Assembly: GCF_043641665.1 (NCBI RefSeq)
Contig: NC_092197.1
Coordinates: 17,924,148 to 17,988,147 of the forward strand
Origin: Enoplosus armatus
Lineage: Eukaryota > Chordata > Actinopteri > Centrarchiformes > Enoplosidae
Direction of reading: 5' to 3'
Length of the DNA: 64,000 nt
Part shown: piece after piece, positions 17,179-56,170 of the stretch
How the letters are laid out: each line of letters starts with the position of its first letter
How positions within the stretch are numbered: position 1 is the stretch's first letter
Notes under the pieces: model-generated
Told to the model about the DNA's origin: nothing
The model's database searches: none
What the model saw: only the letters and a program-made list of their open reading frames with translations
Translations under genes and position numbers: made by a program

Positions 17179-17364
17179 TGCAGCTTTCGGTGGAAATAAA
17201 TCAAACCCTCAGAGGAAATAGGAAAAAGCCAAAGTAGGTCTCACGGTTGTATCCACAGTCGGAAAAAATACGAGAAGTTGCAACCAGAAGTTTGTTTTTG
17301 AAGACTTGTGTGTGTCGTCTGAGTGTCTCTCCAGCTCACAGACTGGCAGCACACTCAGACTGCA

Positions 17365-17460
17365 AAGTGTGTGTGTGTGTGTGTGTCTGGACAACAGAGC
17401 AGGAGGAGGAGGGGAAAGGAGGAGTAGGAGGAGGAGGAGGAGGAGGAGAAAGAAGGTGAG
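17365..17460. repeat. (GT)n followed by GGA-rich tract
   Basis: About ten GT units (17368-17387) then purine-rich AGGAGG sequence upstream of mamdc2. On the minus strand the tract is CT-rich, possibly part of the mamdc2 upstream region. Confidence 0.85.
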
Positions 17461-18939
17461 TGATGAGGCTGGTGGGAGGCCAGGAAGGGAGGCAGCAAGA
17501 AGGAGAGGAGGGAAGGCTGCTGAGAAAAAGAAGTGGACGATGTGAGGAAGAGGGACCGGAGTGAGATTAGAGAGTTGTTATGGAAGAAAAGGAGGGAAGA
17601 TATAGAGTAATGAAGGAGAGAAGAGAAGGAGAAGGGTTTTTTTGCCAACAGCAGGAGGTGTCTTTATGAGAAAAACTGAACTTGAACTGCTTGCAGGCGT
17701 TCTGCATTTGTTAATTCTGCCTTAATCCTACATGTGCGCCGAGCAAAAAGTCGGCAGACATTCCCATGCAGGTCCCACCAGTTTCCTTTAAATGCAAATG
17801 AACCATGTGGGAATTTGAGTGCGGCCACGACAAAGTCCGAACTTGTCCATCCCAAGTACAAAAAAAAAAAATGACTTCATATCAGAAATGAATGGATTTG
17901 AGAAGTAGAGGAGAAAAGAATGTGACATGCTGCATATGCAGGACTAGACTTTGTTGCAAGAGCACTCTGATCCACATTTGTGATCCATCTGTCAGACCTC
18001 CTTTCTCTGCCTCTGACCCCCCCCCCCCCCCCCCCCTTCTAGTGCATGGTCAAGCCTCTGCCTTTGGTTATCAGCATTTTAAGGAGGTGACATGAGCACT
18101 CTCAGGCCAGATGGAGAGATCAATTCTCCCCTGATTATCTCCAGAAAGCCTGACAGCCATAAGTGTTCTTTCTGCAGGAAACACTGAGAATCATATGAAT
18201 AAGAAGTCATAAAAGTGCAAATGCAAACAGTATAAGTCTTTGTCAAGAACAGTGGACTGGAAATAGTAAATAAAATGAAAATAGTATTTTTCTGTTTTCA
18301 AAGGATTGACTCCAGGGATTTCTGTATTTGTTCAGTTCCAAACACAATTTTAGTTTTCAACTGGTTTACATTTTCATCACTCCATCTGTTTGATTTCCTG
18401 GTTGTCTGAGTAAACAACAAGACGGAGCTTCAATAAATAACTGAAGGGTGCCAGAATATGTCATGTGCAATGCATGCAAAGGTTATTGTCTGCACGATGA
18501 TGCAGTTATGACATGTTTTCCTCAGTATGTGATTCGCTGCCAGAGGGCTCGGCGGGTTACGTCCCCTCTCGCTCTCCGCCCTTCCTCTGGGAACAGACCA
18601 CCACCTCGCCCCAAAAACTCAACAAGTAACTTTGAATAGCTATCATCATTAGAGTTTTTGATATGGCAATATACATTACTTTACATAAAGCTTGATTTAT
18701 GTCATCAAACTGGACCTGCTGTTTTCAGTGATCTATAAACAGTTTAATTGCCACATTTGCAACTAATTCATCTGTGAAGTGAAACATGGATAGAAATCTG
18801 TTTTTAGAGAACAAACCTGTCTCAGATACTGTGCTTTTACTCCACCTGCTGGGAGCATTTGTAACAGATTATAATGACGATCACTTGCAAGTCATTTACT
18901 ATGGCAACCCGACGTGTTCCATATCATATATCTTAGTGT

Positions 18940-19141
18940 ATTCATTTCACACCGTTCATACTATCAATACTGTTCGTACTGTGTATATTTAGTGTATCTC
19001 TATATTAACCCCTCACTGTTATTTATATTACTCTGCACTTTAATGCTTTTTGCACCTCTGGTTAGATGCTAAATTGCATTTCGTTGTCTCAGTATTTGTT
19101 CTCTGTGCAATGACAATAAAGTTGAATCTAATCTAATCTAA
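18940..19141 (+). mobile_element. 3' tail of a LINE (CR1/L2-like), truncated
   Basis: Ends GACAATAAAGTTGAATCTAA followed by short (TCTAA)n, preceded by GGTTAGATGCTAAATTGCATT and TTCGTTGTCTCAGTAT. This is the classic 3' end of a fish LINE that terminates in TCTAA repeats instead of poly(A). No reverse transcriptase frame is present, so the copy is 5'-truncated. Confidence 0.65.
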
Positions 19142-21158
19142 AAAATCTGGGTGGGTAAAGTGCAAGAGCAGCACTCACTCCTGCAACTGATCCAGCGGAC
19201 CCTTTCAGTGGCCAGAAGATACGAATATGGTTGTATTGGGCAGCTTCCAGGTGTGAATGAACTGTGTGAGTGTGTTCCTGATAAAAATAAAGCATCGCTC
19301 TCAGTGAAACATGGAGTCTGACTGTCTCATGGACATGGTGGAACCTGCAGTGTGCATTTTGAATTGAGGCCATGGGTTTTTTTGCGTGATACAAGATAAC
19401 TCTGTAATGGGCCGCAATGAAACATTAATGTGCGTTAATTCCAGTAATGGGTTCAGTCTGTCCTCACCGCCTGCTGCTATATAGCTACCAGAACATGTAC
19501 AGTATACCTTCATACATGTATGCAGAGAGAGAGGGGGCTACAAATTATTGATGTCTTCTCTGGAAATAGAACAGCAGTGAATTGGACATGAAATATAGGC
19601 TGTGTGACATGAGTTAACACCAGCAGCAGTGGTAACGTTACCTCAGTTACACTGATGACCTCATTCTGAATGTTGCAAATCTATATTCTGGAGCTTTCTC
19701 ATTGGCTCAGGACTTCAAATGTGCCATACACACACCTCCACATTCACCCAAAAGTTCACAGCCTGTATTTTACAGAAGCGGCTGTGTGGGATCCGTGTGG
19801 CCATGGTTACTACTCCACACAATCACCATCCTCCGTCACATATTGTTGTCACGGTAACGGCTGCTCCTGCGGAAGGGCGCGCGCGACTTAAGGGAAATTG
19901 CATTACAGGGGCTCAACAATGTATAGACACAGCCTCTGTTGATCTGCCCTACCAGGCCTTGAGTGACACCGGATTATCGTGCCAGGAAGCCCCCCCCCCC
20001 AGGAAGGCCACCCCCCCCCCCATTTCACACTTCACTTTGTACATTGTGTATCAGCCATAATTAGTTACTGTATGTGCTATCATACATGTCAGCCTAACAA
20101 CTAGAACAACAGAGCTGTGATGAAAAGGTTTTGTGGGATTTTTACACAAAAAAGGGTCATATCGTTTAAACTGCTACAACTCCCGTGCTTTAAATGACAA
20201 ATTAAGATTAAACCGCCTATGTTGTACATAAAGATAGACATGTTTGGCCAGAACATAACAAAGATGGTCACATACTGTGAGTCCATAAGTGGGTATGATA
20301 CACGTGCTGTATTGCATACAAAATATGAACTTCCCTGTTTCCCATGTGAACCTTTTACCGTGACCTTTTTTTAGCTGTGAATTGTTGTTGTGTCCTAATG
20401 TGAAACGTAATTATTAGCAGGAGCGAATATGATGCCATGAGGGGAACGAAAATAAACTGTTCATTCACCAAATGAAATAAAAATATGTGTGAATGAGGTA
20501 AAAGATTATTACTGCACGCAACTGTATTTGGCATGTTAGGGCTCTAAAGAAAATGTCTCAGTTTCTGTCTTTTAAAACATTTGAACTTAAAGTGAAGTGT
20601 ATGGAAGGCTCTGATACTTCTATCAATGACTCCTCTATCCAGCTTGAAGGGAAAATATTCCACTACTACGACATAATGCACAATAATGATTTTTGTTTCC
20701 CGAGTTGCAACGCTTTTGTTCAGCCAAACAAAAAGTGCAGCCTGAAGTTGCTCCTTACTCATCCTGCGAGTTATCAGGTTCATTTATCTGTATTCAGCTT
20801 AATTTCAATTATTGTATAATTGTATAAGTGTGGATAACAGTGTGTACACAGGCTGTTCTCCCCCCAAACTTTATTGGAACATGTGTATCACATATGGAAC
20901 CAAGACATAGGCCCTTTTCACAGCAGACATTTTGACATCATACAAAGAAAAGCAGGTGTCACTAATAACATTAATGATGAACTATTCAAGTGTTCCAGTG
21001 AGCTAAACTCCTATTTTATTATTATAACAATATATAAAATTACTTGGTTTTCTTATTATTGATCAGTTCAAGAGACTCAAGATCAATATAAGTTCGAAGG
21101 TGAATTATTAAACATTCAATAGGCTGCTTGTCCTCGCGTAGGAAGAACGAGGATGTGT

Positions 21159-21178
21159 CACTTCCGGCTGCCATTTTA
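21159..21178 (+). promoter_or_regulatory. ETS + YY1-like core promoter motif pair
   Basis: CACTTCCGG (ETS-type) is followed directly by CTGCCATTTTA (close to the YY1 consensus GCCGCCATTTT). This pairing is typical of TSSs of housekeeping genes. It lies about 0.8 kb upstream of the inferred apba1 exon 1 with no gene model assigned to it. A 21-codon ORF beginning MSDEAVGVTTG follows at 21187. Confidence 0.4.
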
Positions 21179-21849
21179 GATTAGCATGTCTGATGAAGCA
21201 GTTGGCGTTACCACTGGCCGTTTAGCATTTTTAATTGCACAGTTAATTTAAGTTGGAGAGTCTTTAAGGAAGCTGGCAATGTTCTCAAAATGGTGGCAAG
21301 TGTTATCAAACAACACGCGGGGTACATGTAAAGCCTCGTTGACATTTGTCTTTGGGGAAAAAAAGATTCTTGGCTAACGTTAGCTAACGGTAGTTTATCA
21401 GGGCTAAACGTTAGCTAACTGTTAACAGACTTAACTAGCTAAATGTGAGCTGACTGACATGTAAGAATTCATTTTCATGTGTGAACGAAAATTCTGCACA
21501 GACTAGGGCTCATGGGGTACCCCCTTTTTCCACCTGTCCGGCTCTTACAGGTGTTTTAGTCATCCAGGAGCATCTTGATAAACGTTAGACCTGAAAGATT
21601 CACAGGTAGAGTAGAGCGACACCACCGACAGACCGTGGGAACGTAACGGCTAACGGTGGTGTTGCTGCAGCAGGCGGGCAGAGCGACGGCAGCACTTTGC
21701 AGGCTCCTGGTGATGGAGTAGGCGGGACGAGGCTACACTCATGGCCGTAAAGACCTGTTTGTGTCTGCTGCAGCAGCACCACCAGCATCAGCAGCGTTTG
21801 TAAAGGCGCTTTGTGCATCGCTAATCCGCTCTGATGTCACGGTGCAGGA

Positions 21850-21996
21850 GGAGGGGCCGAGCTCTCCGCTTTTAATCCGAGCAAGTTGTCTGGAGGGACA
21901 AGCCCAGCCGAGCCGAGCCAAGCGAGCAGGCACGGGAGACAGGGGCGATGTGTACTGCAGCAGCCGGACCCGGGCCTCTCATCCTCTGACATGCAG
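21850..21996 (+). other. apba1: Inferred non-coding first exon of apba1
   Basis: A GC- and CpG-rich block ends with a good donor, CATGCAG|GTAAATG (GT at 21997), on the apba1 strand and 5.1 kb upstream of the first coding exon acceptor (27138). No coding continuity is required because the main start codon is in the next exon. The 5' limit is a guess. It holds two short upstream ATGs (21948 and 21991). No TATA box is clear. Confidence 0.45.
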
Positions 21997-22575
21997 GTAA
22001 ATGTGACGGGAGTCCGGGTTTAGTGTGGGCCAGGAAGGCGGAATGAGAATGTGTTCAGGTCGTTTTCGCTGATGGCGGATTCGACACCTGCGGAGATTTA
22101 AACTGGACCGTCAGGATGGACCGAGGGGGGGCATTTAGACAGGTGCTGCACTTTTATTTTATTTATTTATTTTACAAATAGATGTCAGGCGTTTTAGGCT
22201 TTGGGACACAGTGAAAGACGTGTAGGTGATTCCCAGGATATACGTGCTTCATATCCAGAATAAAACCTTGATCATTTATGAATTGTACCCTATGAGCGCA
22301 TTTCAAAGAGGCGGAGTGCAGAGTCCTGCATTGATTATGAGCACCGATCTCTAAAGGAAGGCTTTTACCCTTTTTAACATATTAAAATCGTTCAAGGCCA
22401 TGGGAGGGGATTTAAGAAGCCAGTAAGCCTTCAAAATAAAAGCACTTGCCAGTTTGGCACTTGGTCATGGATTAATCTTCTCCCTCTGGAGCAATGGCGT
22501 AGGCATGTAAACAAAATGTAAGTAATACGACTATTGATGCATCTCAACATGGACCATATGCTTGCTGAGTAACTG

Positions 22576-22579
<4 letters not shown>

Positions 22580-22621
<42 letters not shown>
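22580..22621. repeat. (GT)n microsatellite
   Basis: About 20 perfect GT units in apba1 intron 1. Confidence 0.95.
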
Positions 22622-22623
<2 letters not shown>

Positions 22624-22739
22624 TGAGAGAGAGAGGATGAATCACGCTCTCAAGAACAGAAAGATGATGATATCCTCCAATGTGAGGACAGTTGCATCTA
22701 ATGCTTATTTTTATTATCAGCCAATCTGCTACTAATTTT

Positions 22740-23020
22740 CTTAATAATCATTTATCGTACATGCCAGAAAATAGAAAAATGCCCCTCACAGTTTAACAGA
22801 GCCCATAGGAAGGCTTCAAATTGCTTGTTTTGTTTGAGCAACAGTCCAGTTTACTGTTACATAAATCAAGAAAAGCAGCAAATCGTCACTATGGAAGCAC
22901 TAGGAGGAGGTAATGTTAGCCATTTTGCCATTACTTAAATCGATCATCAAAATTGTTAAATTTCTGCTGATTGACTAATCGATTAATCAACCAATCAACT
23001 AATTGTTTCAGCACTTGTTA
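22740..23020. repeat. Teleost 'AATCGATTAATC' interspersed repeat
   Basis: Contains TTCAAATTGCTTGTTTTGTT, CAAGAAAAGCAGCAAATCG and GACTAATCGATTAATCAACC, the signature words of a very abundant fish repeat. Further diverged copies are at 26480-26830, 49430-49690 (opposite strand), 55495-55800 and partly 58145-58260. Confidence 0.65.
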
Positions 23021-25026
23021 CAATTTTAGGACACAGTGAAGGCTAAATTAAATAGTGCCTGGGTTAAGGGCAATATATAAACTCTGGATTAAATGCGTCA
23101 CTATAGTAGTGTGATATGAGGCTAGATACCACCTACATATTGCACTTGGTCGTTAATTTTAGTCGTTAATTCCTGCAGTGTCGCAGTGTTATGCTCATTG
23201 TTGCAAAGTTTTGAGTATGAAATTATGGTTTAAGATAACACAGTCATGTCCTGATTGTTTTACAACCCGTGTTTTTTTTTTTACTGCTCCTGGATATAAT
23301 GCAAATTATTAGCTTAAAGTTAACTCAGGTGCAGTTGTTTTTACATAGTCCACGATAAACACGCAATAAGCACCAATCTCAAAAGGAAGTAATCTGACAG
23401 TTTTCTGGGTTTATTTTATTTGTTGTGGGTGAGTGAAATGATCTACCTGTTCGATTGTCTTATTCACAGAATTATACATTTGTGTAAATACCTTGTAAAA
23501 GCACCTATAGTCTTGTCAGCCCCAAAATATCACATTATTGACATTGACGTTTTATAGACTAAATGATTAATCTGTTCATTGATAAAATAATTGACAGGTA
23601 CATAAATAATGAAAATTATAGTTGGTTGCAGTCCTAATTCAGTCAACAATACAAGCATGTACTGGAGGAAGTTCAAGGCTAGTGAATAGATGTAATCAGT
23701 GAAGGTCGTGGAAGTACGTATAGCACACGTGTGCTGTTGTCAGTGTGTGCTTGTTTGTCAGTGTAAGATCAGCAAGTTAATGGGCTAGTAAATCCCCCTC
23801 CCCGCAGCTTTCACTGCAGCCTGACAGATGGAAGTGCAGTGCTCGGCTCGTAGCTCTGCAGGCCTGTACTTTACACTGCAGCGCTGCCAAGGCCATCTGT
23901 GACCCGGGAAACCCCTCCGAGTCACCATACCATTGCCATCCAGGCAGAGAGGGACATTAGCCACCCTGGGAGTCCGCCCTCGCTCCCGCTGCTGCCTTTT
24001 ATGTTCCCTCCCTTGCAGTTGTGGTCTGTGCTCAGATTACAGGGTCAACATTGACTTTTGCCCCCTGTGTCATCGCCCTATCCACGTGTTCGATTTTTAA
24101 GTCTAGAAATTATACACCCGCACATATAAGATGACAACCACTTCAGGAAAGCTTCTGCTGCCTCTTAATCCAAGATAAAACGTGTTGGTTCAAGAGGAGC
24201 TGCGGTAATTGACAGGACAGTTAGCTTATCATTAGTTTACTAAGATTACAAGAAATCCACTCACATGAATGCAGTGGATCAAATGGATTGTAAATGAAAC
24301 TATAAAGATGAAAGCAAGAATTTAAGATTCAAAAGAATACTAAGAATCAAAATTTCTTAGTAGTTCTTCACCAAGAAAAAAAACCCCAACAAAAAACAAG
24401 ATGCACAAATTGAACATGTCACATGTTTAACTAATATCCCTAAACGAATAACATTACATGCTTAAATGGGCTTCAGGAATTAAGGAATTCCTTAAAGTCA
24501 GCTTTCCATTGCACAGCTGTCCTTTTAAATTAGGGGAGACACATTTAAGGTTGACACAAGAATTTGCCCCTCAGTCCAGTTTGTTTCCCCTGCTTCCCTT
24601 TTTCTCAGATTCTGCCGGACATTTGTATTAATCTCAATATTAAAACAACAATAATGGTTCGGATTCCAATCAAGATTGTTTTAGGAGTCTATATTAGTTG
24701 AGATGTTCAGCACCAGCATACTGTCACACATTTATTGATTCTTCTGATCATTAAGGTCAGATGATACTTTCTAAAAACACTAATAGTCAGCTTCAAAATA
24801 TCATCACATTATTGACATTGCACTGGCAAATTGTGATGGTAATTTTTCCCAATTTTATAGACTAAGAGACTGATCGTTGCTGTGATGACCTTTCCAGAGC
24901 TGTACAACACTGCCATGAGGGAGTATAAAGATGTGAATCACCGTGCAGTCGCTTGGCATTGTATCAAGTTGGGATTTCTAGTATTAGCATTTCTGTTTAC
25001 GTAGTGACACTCCGTCACCGCTGCAC

Positions 25027-25144
25027 ATTGCTGTGGAAGCATTTGAGTCTGTACTGTTGACGATATCGAAATTATTGGTGCTGAATATCCCGCCCTAATA
25101 AGGTTTCTGTTTTACACGTAAACTTTCCTTGGACCTCTTGTGTG
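25027..25144 (+). repeat. 118-bp duplicated segment, copy 1
   Basis: Runs from ATTGCTGTGGAAGCATTTG to GGACCTCTTGTGTG. The same 118 bases recur at 26973-27090 with five substitutions and no indels. It lies in apba1 intron 1. Confidence 0.9.
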
Positions 25145-26084
25145 CACAACCCTGCGCTAATTGCTGCAATGCCTGATTTGGTGTGAATTCAGCCTAATCA
25201 GTGAAGGTCCTTGTCAGTACATATAGCACATGTGTGTTCTTGTCAGTAGTTGACACCCAAGTACAGAGCTGAGAAAATCGTAGATGTCTCATGCACACAG
25301 CCACACATCTATGGATTCTTCTGATAATTAAAGTCAGGTAAATAATGCATGAAAGCAGCTTCAGTGAAACGTATGGAGTAGCTATAATCAGAAATGTTTA
25401 AGCTTTCATATAGGCCGTCATAAACTAGCTTTAGCCCTTTTATTTTTCTTTAAATCCGACTGTACAGTTTTATCCATTGGTGACCTTTTCTGAAACCAGT
25501 TTATTATTGCTGAAACATCCAGTAGGATTATGTTCTGGTGTCCTTTTCTCAGCTTGTTGACCTCAGACACGACGAAGCCTGCGATAAGAGATAACTGATG
25601 GATAACCCGATAGCCTTGTCATATTAAATAAATATCAGAACTGGGCTTCTCACTCACAGAGGGTATTTATTATTCAGGTCGCTGCCCTATTCATCTCTTT
25701 GTCAGATCTTATCTGATATCAAGAGATGTCCCTCCTTGTCCTTCTGCCCTGCCTCCTCCTCCTCCTCGTCCTTTTCTCTCTTTCGGCCCTGTCCCATCTG
25801 CCAGCTGCTGGTGGACAGATGAATGTGGTGCAGATTAAAGTGCACACGCAGATGAATCCCAGAGGATTTAGGTTTTGCTATTAGCAATATTGAGACAGGG
25901 AGTCCCCGGCCTGATACTCAACATCACTGTTGGGGGGGGGGGGAAACTTGATGAAAGTAAGTTAAACTGAGTGTCATTGTTTATATTACTATTTTTCTGC
26001 TGATGGATAACTTAAGATATTGATTACTGATGTTCTTTGATGATGCAGCTGGTTAGCAAGTGGGGCCGATTTAACTGTACAACG

Positions 26085-26315
26085 TGTCATCCAACCATGG
26101 CTCCACTCAGTAGGTGGGCCGAAAAGCCTGCCGTCCCAATGCCTCCCTCTAGACGTAACCTACATGTCTTTGGACTGTGGGAGTTAACCAGAGCACCCGG
26201 AGGACACCCAAACAGGGACAGGGACTCCACTCAGAAAGGCTCCAGCCACCCGGCAGGTTCGAACCCAGACCCTTCTTGCTGTGAGGCGACAGTGCTAACC
26301 ACTGACCACCTCTAT
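26085..26315 (+). repeat. Fish repeat ('gcacccggaggacacc' family)
   Basis: Contains GTCTTTGGACTGTGGGAG, AGAGCACCCGGAGGACACCC, GGTTCGAACCCAGACCCTTC and ACAGTGCTAACCACTG. This is a widespread vertebrate/fish interspersed repeat remembered from many genomes. It is not coding. Confidence 0.7.
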
Positions 26316-26479
26316 GTCTTTTGTAGTTGTTTTCCCAATTTATACAAATGGGGACAACAGCGGAAGTAGTTACATGAATAATGAATAAATAGAGCTGGCA
26401 AGAGTAATTCATTCTTTGCCTAGATTCACACCTCTGCACACTGTTGTGACTGCAGTTGGAAAGGGGTTAAACAATTTGA

Positions 26480-26830
26480 CAATTATGTTGTTTGACGCAT
26501 ACTGAGGCTTTAATAGTTTATTTTATAAAATGTTAAAAGAATAGTGAAAAAGGCCAGTCACAATATCCTAGACCCCAAGGTCTTCATATTTCTTGTTTTG
26601 TCTGACCAACACCAAAGATATTTAATTTACAATGATATAAAACAAAGAAAAGCATCCTCCCATTTAAAACGTTGGAATCAGAGGCAGGCCAGAATATTTG
26701 GTATTTTTGCCTCAAAAATGACTGAATGATTTATCAACTTTCAAAATAGTTTTTAGTTTTTAGGGCTGCATGTTTGATCAAAAAACTACCAACAGATTAA
26801 TCAATAATCAAAATAATCTTAGTTGAATCC
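26480..26830. repeat. Second copy of the 'AATCGATTAATC' repeat family
   Basis: Contains AATAGTGAAAAAGGCC, CTTGTTTTGTCTGACCAACA, ACAAAGAAAAGCA and CAAAAATGACTGAATGATT in the same order as the family seen at 22740-23020. It lies in apba1 intron 1. Confidence 0.65.
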
Positions 26831-26972
26831 GTAGTTGTATAAACACAAAGCAAATGTGCACTTTGCCTAAATGAAATGAAATTGAAAATTAACAAAATTA
26901 AACAAAATATCTATTGATAGAGTAAGTTAGCAATACCAAGAAGCAAGAATTCAGTACCACTTTTCAGTACTG

Positions 26973-27090
26973 ATTGCTGTGGAAGCATTTGAGTCTGTAC
27001 TGTTGACGCTATTGAAACTATTGATACTGAATATCCCGCCCTAATAAGGTTTCTGTTTTACACGTAAACTTTCCTTGGACCTCTTGTGTG
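26973..27090 (+). repeat. 118-bp duplicated segment, copy 2
   Basis: Direct repeat of 25027-25144, about 96% identical and 1.95 kb away. It ends 48 bases before the acceptor AG of the first coding exon of apba1, so it may contain that intron's branch point. Confidence 0.9.
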
Positions 27091-27146
27091 TGTGATTAGA
27101 CCTTTCCTATCTATATATCCTGTCTCTGTCTCTCCCAGGCTGTGCT

Positions 27147-27214
27147 ATGATTGGGGTTTTCTTGGAGACAAGAGGAGCATGTTCTGAAAATTGGAGTCTG
27201 ATCACGCCCCAGCC

Positions 27215-27218
<4 letters not shown>
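27147..27218 (+). promoter_or_regulatory. Upstream ORF whose stop overlaps the apba1 start codon
   Basis: ATG at 27147-27149 opens a 23-codon frame (beginning MIGVFLETRGA) that ends with TGA at 27216-27218. The main apba1 ATG is 27215-27217, so stop and start share ATGA. A minimal ORF, ATG TTC TGA at 27179, lies inside it. If exon 1 splices from 21996 to 27139, a five-codon frame from ATG 21991 ends with TGA at 27148-27150, which overlaps this uORF's ATG in the same ATGA manner. This arrangement could allow reinitiation or limit translation. Confidence 0.55.
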
Positions 27219-39076
<11,858 letters not shown>

Positions 39077-39460
39077 CACCACATCACACTCTGTCTTTAC
39101 TACTGTTCACCCATCTCTCAGTTGATTTTAAATACCCTCTCTCCTCTCTGTGTCCTGTTTGATATCACTTGACTTGCCTTAATCTGTACAGTACACTGTC
39201 AATGTAAACCTGTACATCTACAGTCTGACAGCAGAAGACAGATTATCTCACCAGGCCGAGTGTTTAATGTGACGTGTTATGTTTGACCAAAGAGAAATCA
39301 TGGGTTTTCTTGTGTATATTTAGGTGGCAAACAGAGTAAATATTACCTTTTGGTTCAATAGCTGTAATATCTGAATGTACTCTAATCATGTTGGACCTAT
39401 AAAGTGTCAGGGCGACCCAGACGAGAAAGTTAAAAGGGGAGTGCATGTACAACTCTGCTG

Positions 39461-39466
39461 AATAAA
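39461..39466 (+). promoter_or_regulatory. apba1: Poly(A) signal of apba1
   Basis: AATAAA about 500 bases after the stop codon; predicts a transcript end near 39485. Confidence 0.7.
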
Positions 39467-39642
39467 CTCTGAAGAAAAGGCAGTGGTCAGCACATTCTGC
39501 TTTGTTTTAGTCCACAGGATTTGAACTGAATGCAGTTGACTGTTGTTTCAGACAATAACCGTACAGCCGTTATCTTTTTAGAATCTCAAAGAGGAGTGGA
39601 GCCCGAGAAGACACACTGCAAAAAGACAACGTAAAAAAGAGA

Positions 39643-39648
39643 TTTATT
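39643..39648 (-). promoter_or_regulatory. tjp2: Poly(A) signal of tjp2 (minus strand)
   Basis: Plus-strand TTTATT (overlapping copies to 39652) is AATAAA on the minus strand, about 1.7 kb past the tjp2 stop. It predicts an end near 39625, about 150 bp from the apba1 end. Confidence 0.6.
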
Positions 39649-39649
39649 T

Positions 39650-41380
39650 ATTTTCTGTTCTGTAACACTAAGGAGATCACAAACTAAAAAAAAAACAAAA
39701 AACAGAAAAATCACAAACTAAAAGACATTTAAAAGAAACTGATCAAACATGATTGTCATCACCACATTCCAGACGCTCCCACGAACAAAGACTTGACGGA
39801 GTTCAGTGTGTATTCAATATAAAAACACATATGCAACAACAACGTCATTAACTCTGGTTGCAAACAGCTCAAGTCAAACACACATCAGCTTTCTGCTGCG
39901 CTGCACCCCGTAAATCCAACTCGGACCTTAACTATTCTTGAGCATCCTGTTCATAATGTAGTTTAACAGTGAGATCAGTGACCTCATTAATCTGGTCCGT
40001 CAGTTTCAGCTCACTTAAACACAGAAATGCTTTACAGGCACCTGCACAACCTCCATCATTCTGTTCTATCCGTTTCCATTTTCTGCTCTCAGTGTCAGAT
40101 TGTTTTGACAATTTGAGAACCTCACGCTGTCCTGGGGACAGTTTTTTCCCCCCCAAGCTAACATCCGAGCTACAAGGCACTTGAAAATATGCCGCTTCCC
40201 AGAATGTACACACGTTACACAGTGTAGTGTGTACACAAACGTCCAATCAAGTCGAGGCGCACAATAAAATCAGAAGACTTGGCAGGAGAGGAGAAGAGGA
40301 CGAAGACTAATACCTATTTGACATCAGAGCAGCTGCTGACATAATGTTTGATTTTTACTTTTTTTTTCTATTGTATGAACGTACCTGAAACAAGCTAGCT
40401 ATCAGTGTGGAGGGCTATAACATTTGTGGTGCCAAACAAAGAAACGCTGGCTAATAGGACGTAAAACCAAAGAGTCCAGATCCTGTACACAGTCTACGGT
40501 TTGGTTGCAGCGTGGTGTTGGTTAGCTCCAGCAACAGAGGAAAGAATATAAAAAATAGATACCTGGCGATCTTTGAAAAACCCAAAGGGTCATCTAACAA
40601 CACACACCAGAATCCTCAAGGACTCTTCGAACCACCTGGATGAAAAAATATTGAATCTGCTGCAGGATAAAGATCTTTACTCTGTTTCCCATGTTAACTC
40701 TTGATCACCGCGCTCAATTTGTACAAGAAGTTTTATATTTGTCCATATTGTTACTTCCCATAGTTCTCTGATGTTATACTCAACATCATGTTTTGGAGTT
40801 TTCTTCTTCGTACAAAATGAGTATGGAACTATGGCATCTCCGGCTCCCTGGGTAGGAGACGAAGGACAAAATATTTTTTCTTCCAGATGTTCAGAAGAGT
40901 CTTTGTGGATTCTGGAAATACTTTACTACTGAAAAAACAACCTCCCGGGCCTTTCAAAGATCGTGGGCTATTTATCTTTCGGAAAACAACGTGCTTCGCA
41001 CTGTGACTCAAATGCGATGGTAACACATGAGACAGCTGTGTGAGGAGGGAGGGAGGGGGGGGGATAAAACCTCACTTCAGACACATAAAAAGAATATATA
41101 CAGTGAAATATCAGGTCTGTGAAAAGGTACGCCAGAAAAATCTGCCATTTGTTTTTGTTTAGGTACACGATGGATGGTAAACATAACTCCTGGATCAACG
41201 TATGACTTTTGTACAACATGTACAGTTTGAGACCGCAGTGCTGACAAGTGTCGTGAGAGTTTACGTCAAGGTAAAGCCGTGTGAGTCGTTACCGAGGCGA
41301 CAAGCGCTGTCTGCTTGTAGCGATGATGTGGGAGGGATCCAGCCGTTGGTGATGGCGATGTCACGTCCTGGTCTCCCAGC
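39650..41380 (-). other. tjp2: Long 3' UTR of tjp2
   Basis: About 1.7 kb between the tjp2 stop and its likely poly(A) signal contains no supportable gene on either strand. The ORFs in it are short and without family features. Confidence 0.6.

Positions 41381-56170
<14,790 letters not shown>

Larger units (their letters stand above)
17200..21850. other. Intergenic region mamdc2 - apba1
   Basis: Divergent spacer between the mamdc2 start (minus) and the apba1 first exon (plus). I see no convincing coding exon. It contains a GGA/CT tract, poly-C runs (18017-18036; 19990-20020), a LINE-like tail (18940-19141), an ETS/YY1-like site pair (21159-21178), and AACGTTAGCTAACG-type palindromes near 21371-21430. 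All open frames here are short and without family resemblance. Confidence 0.6.

Noticed and set aside
27191..27214. Start of the long apba1 frame at TTG 27191
   Set aside because: The codon is TTG, not ATG; the first in-frame ATG is 27215, with acceptable context (CAGCCATGA).
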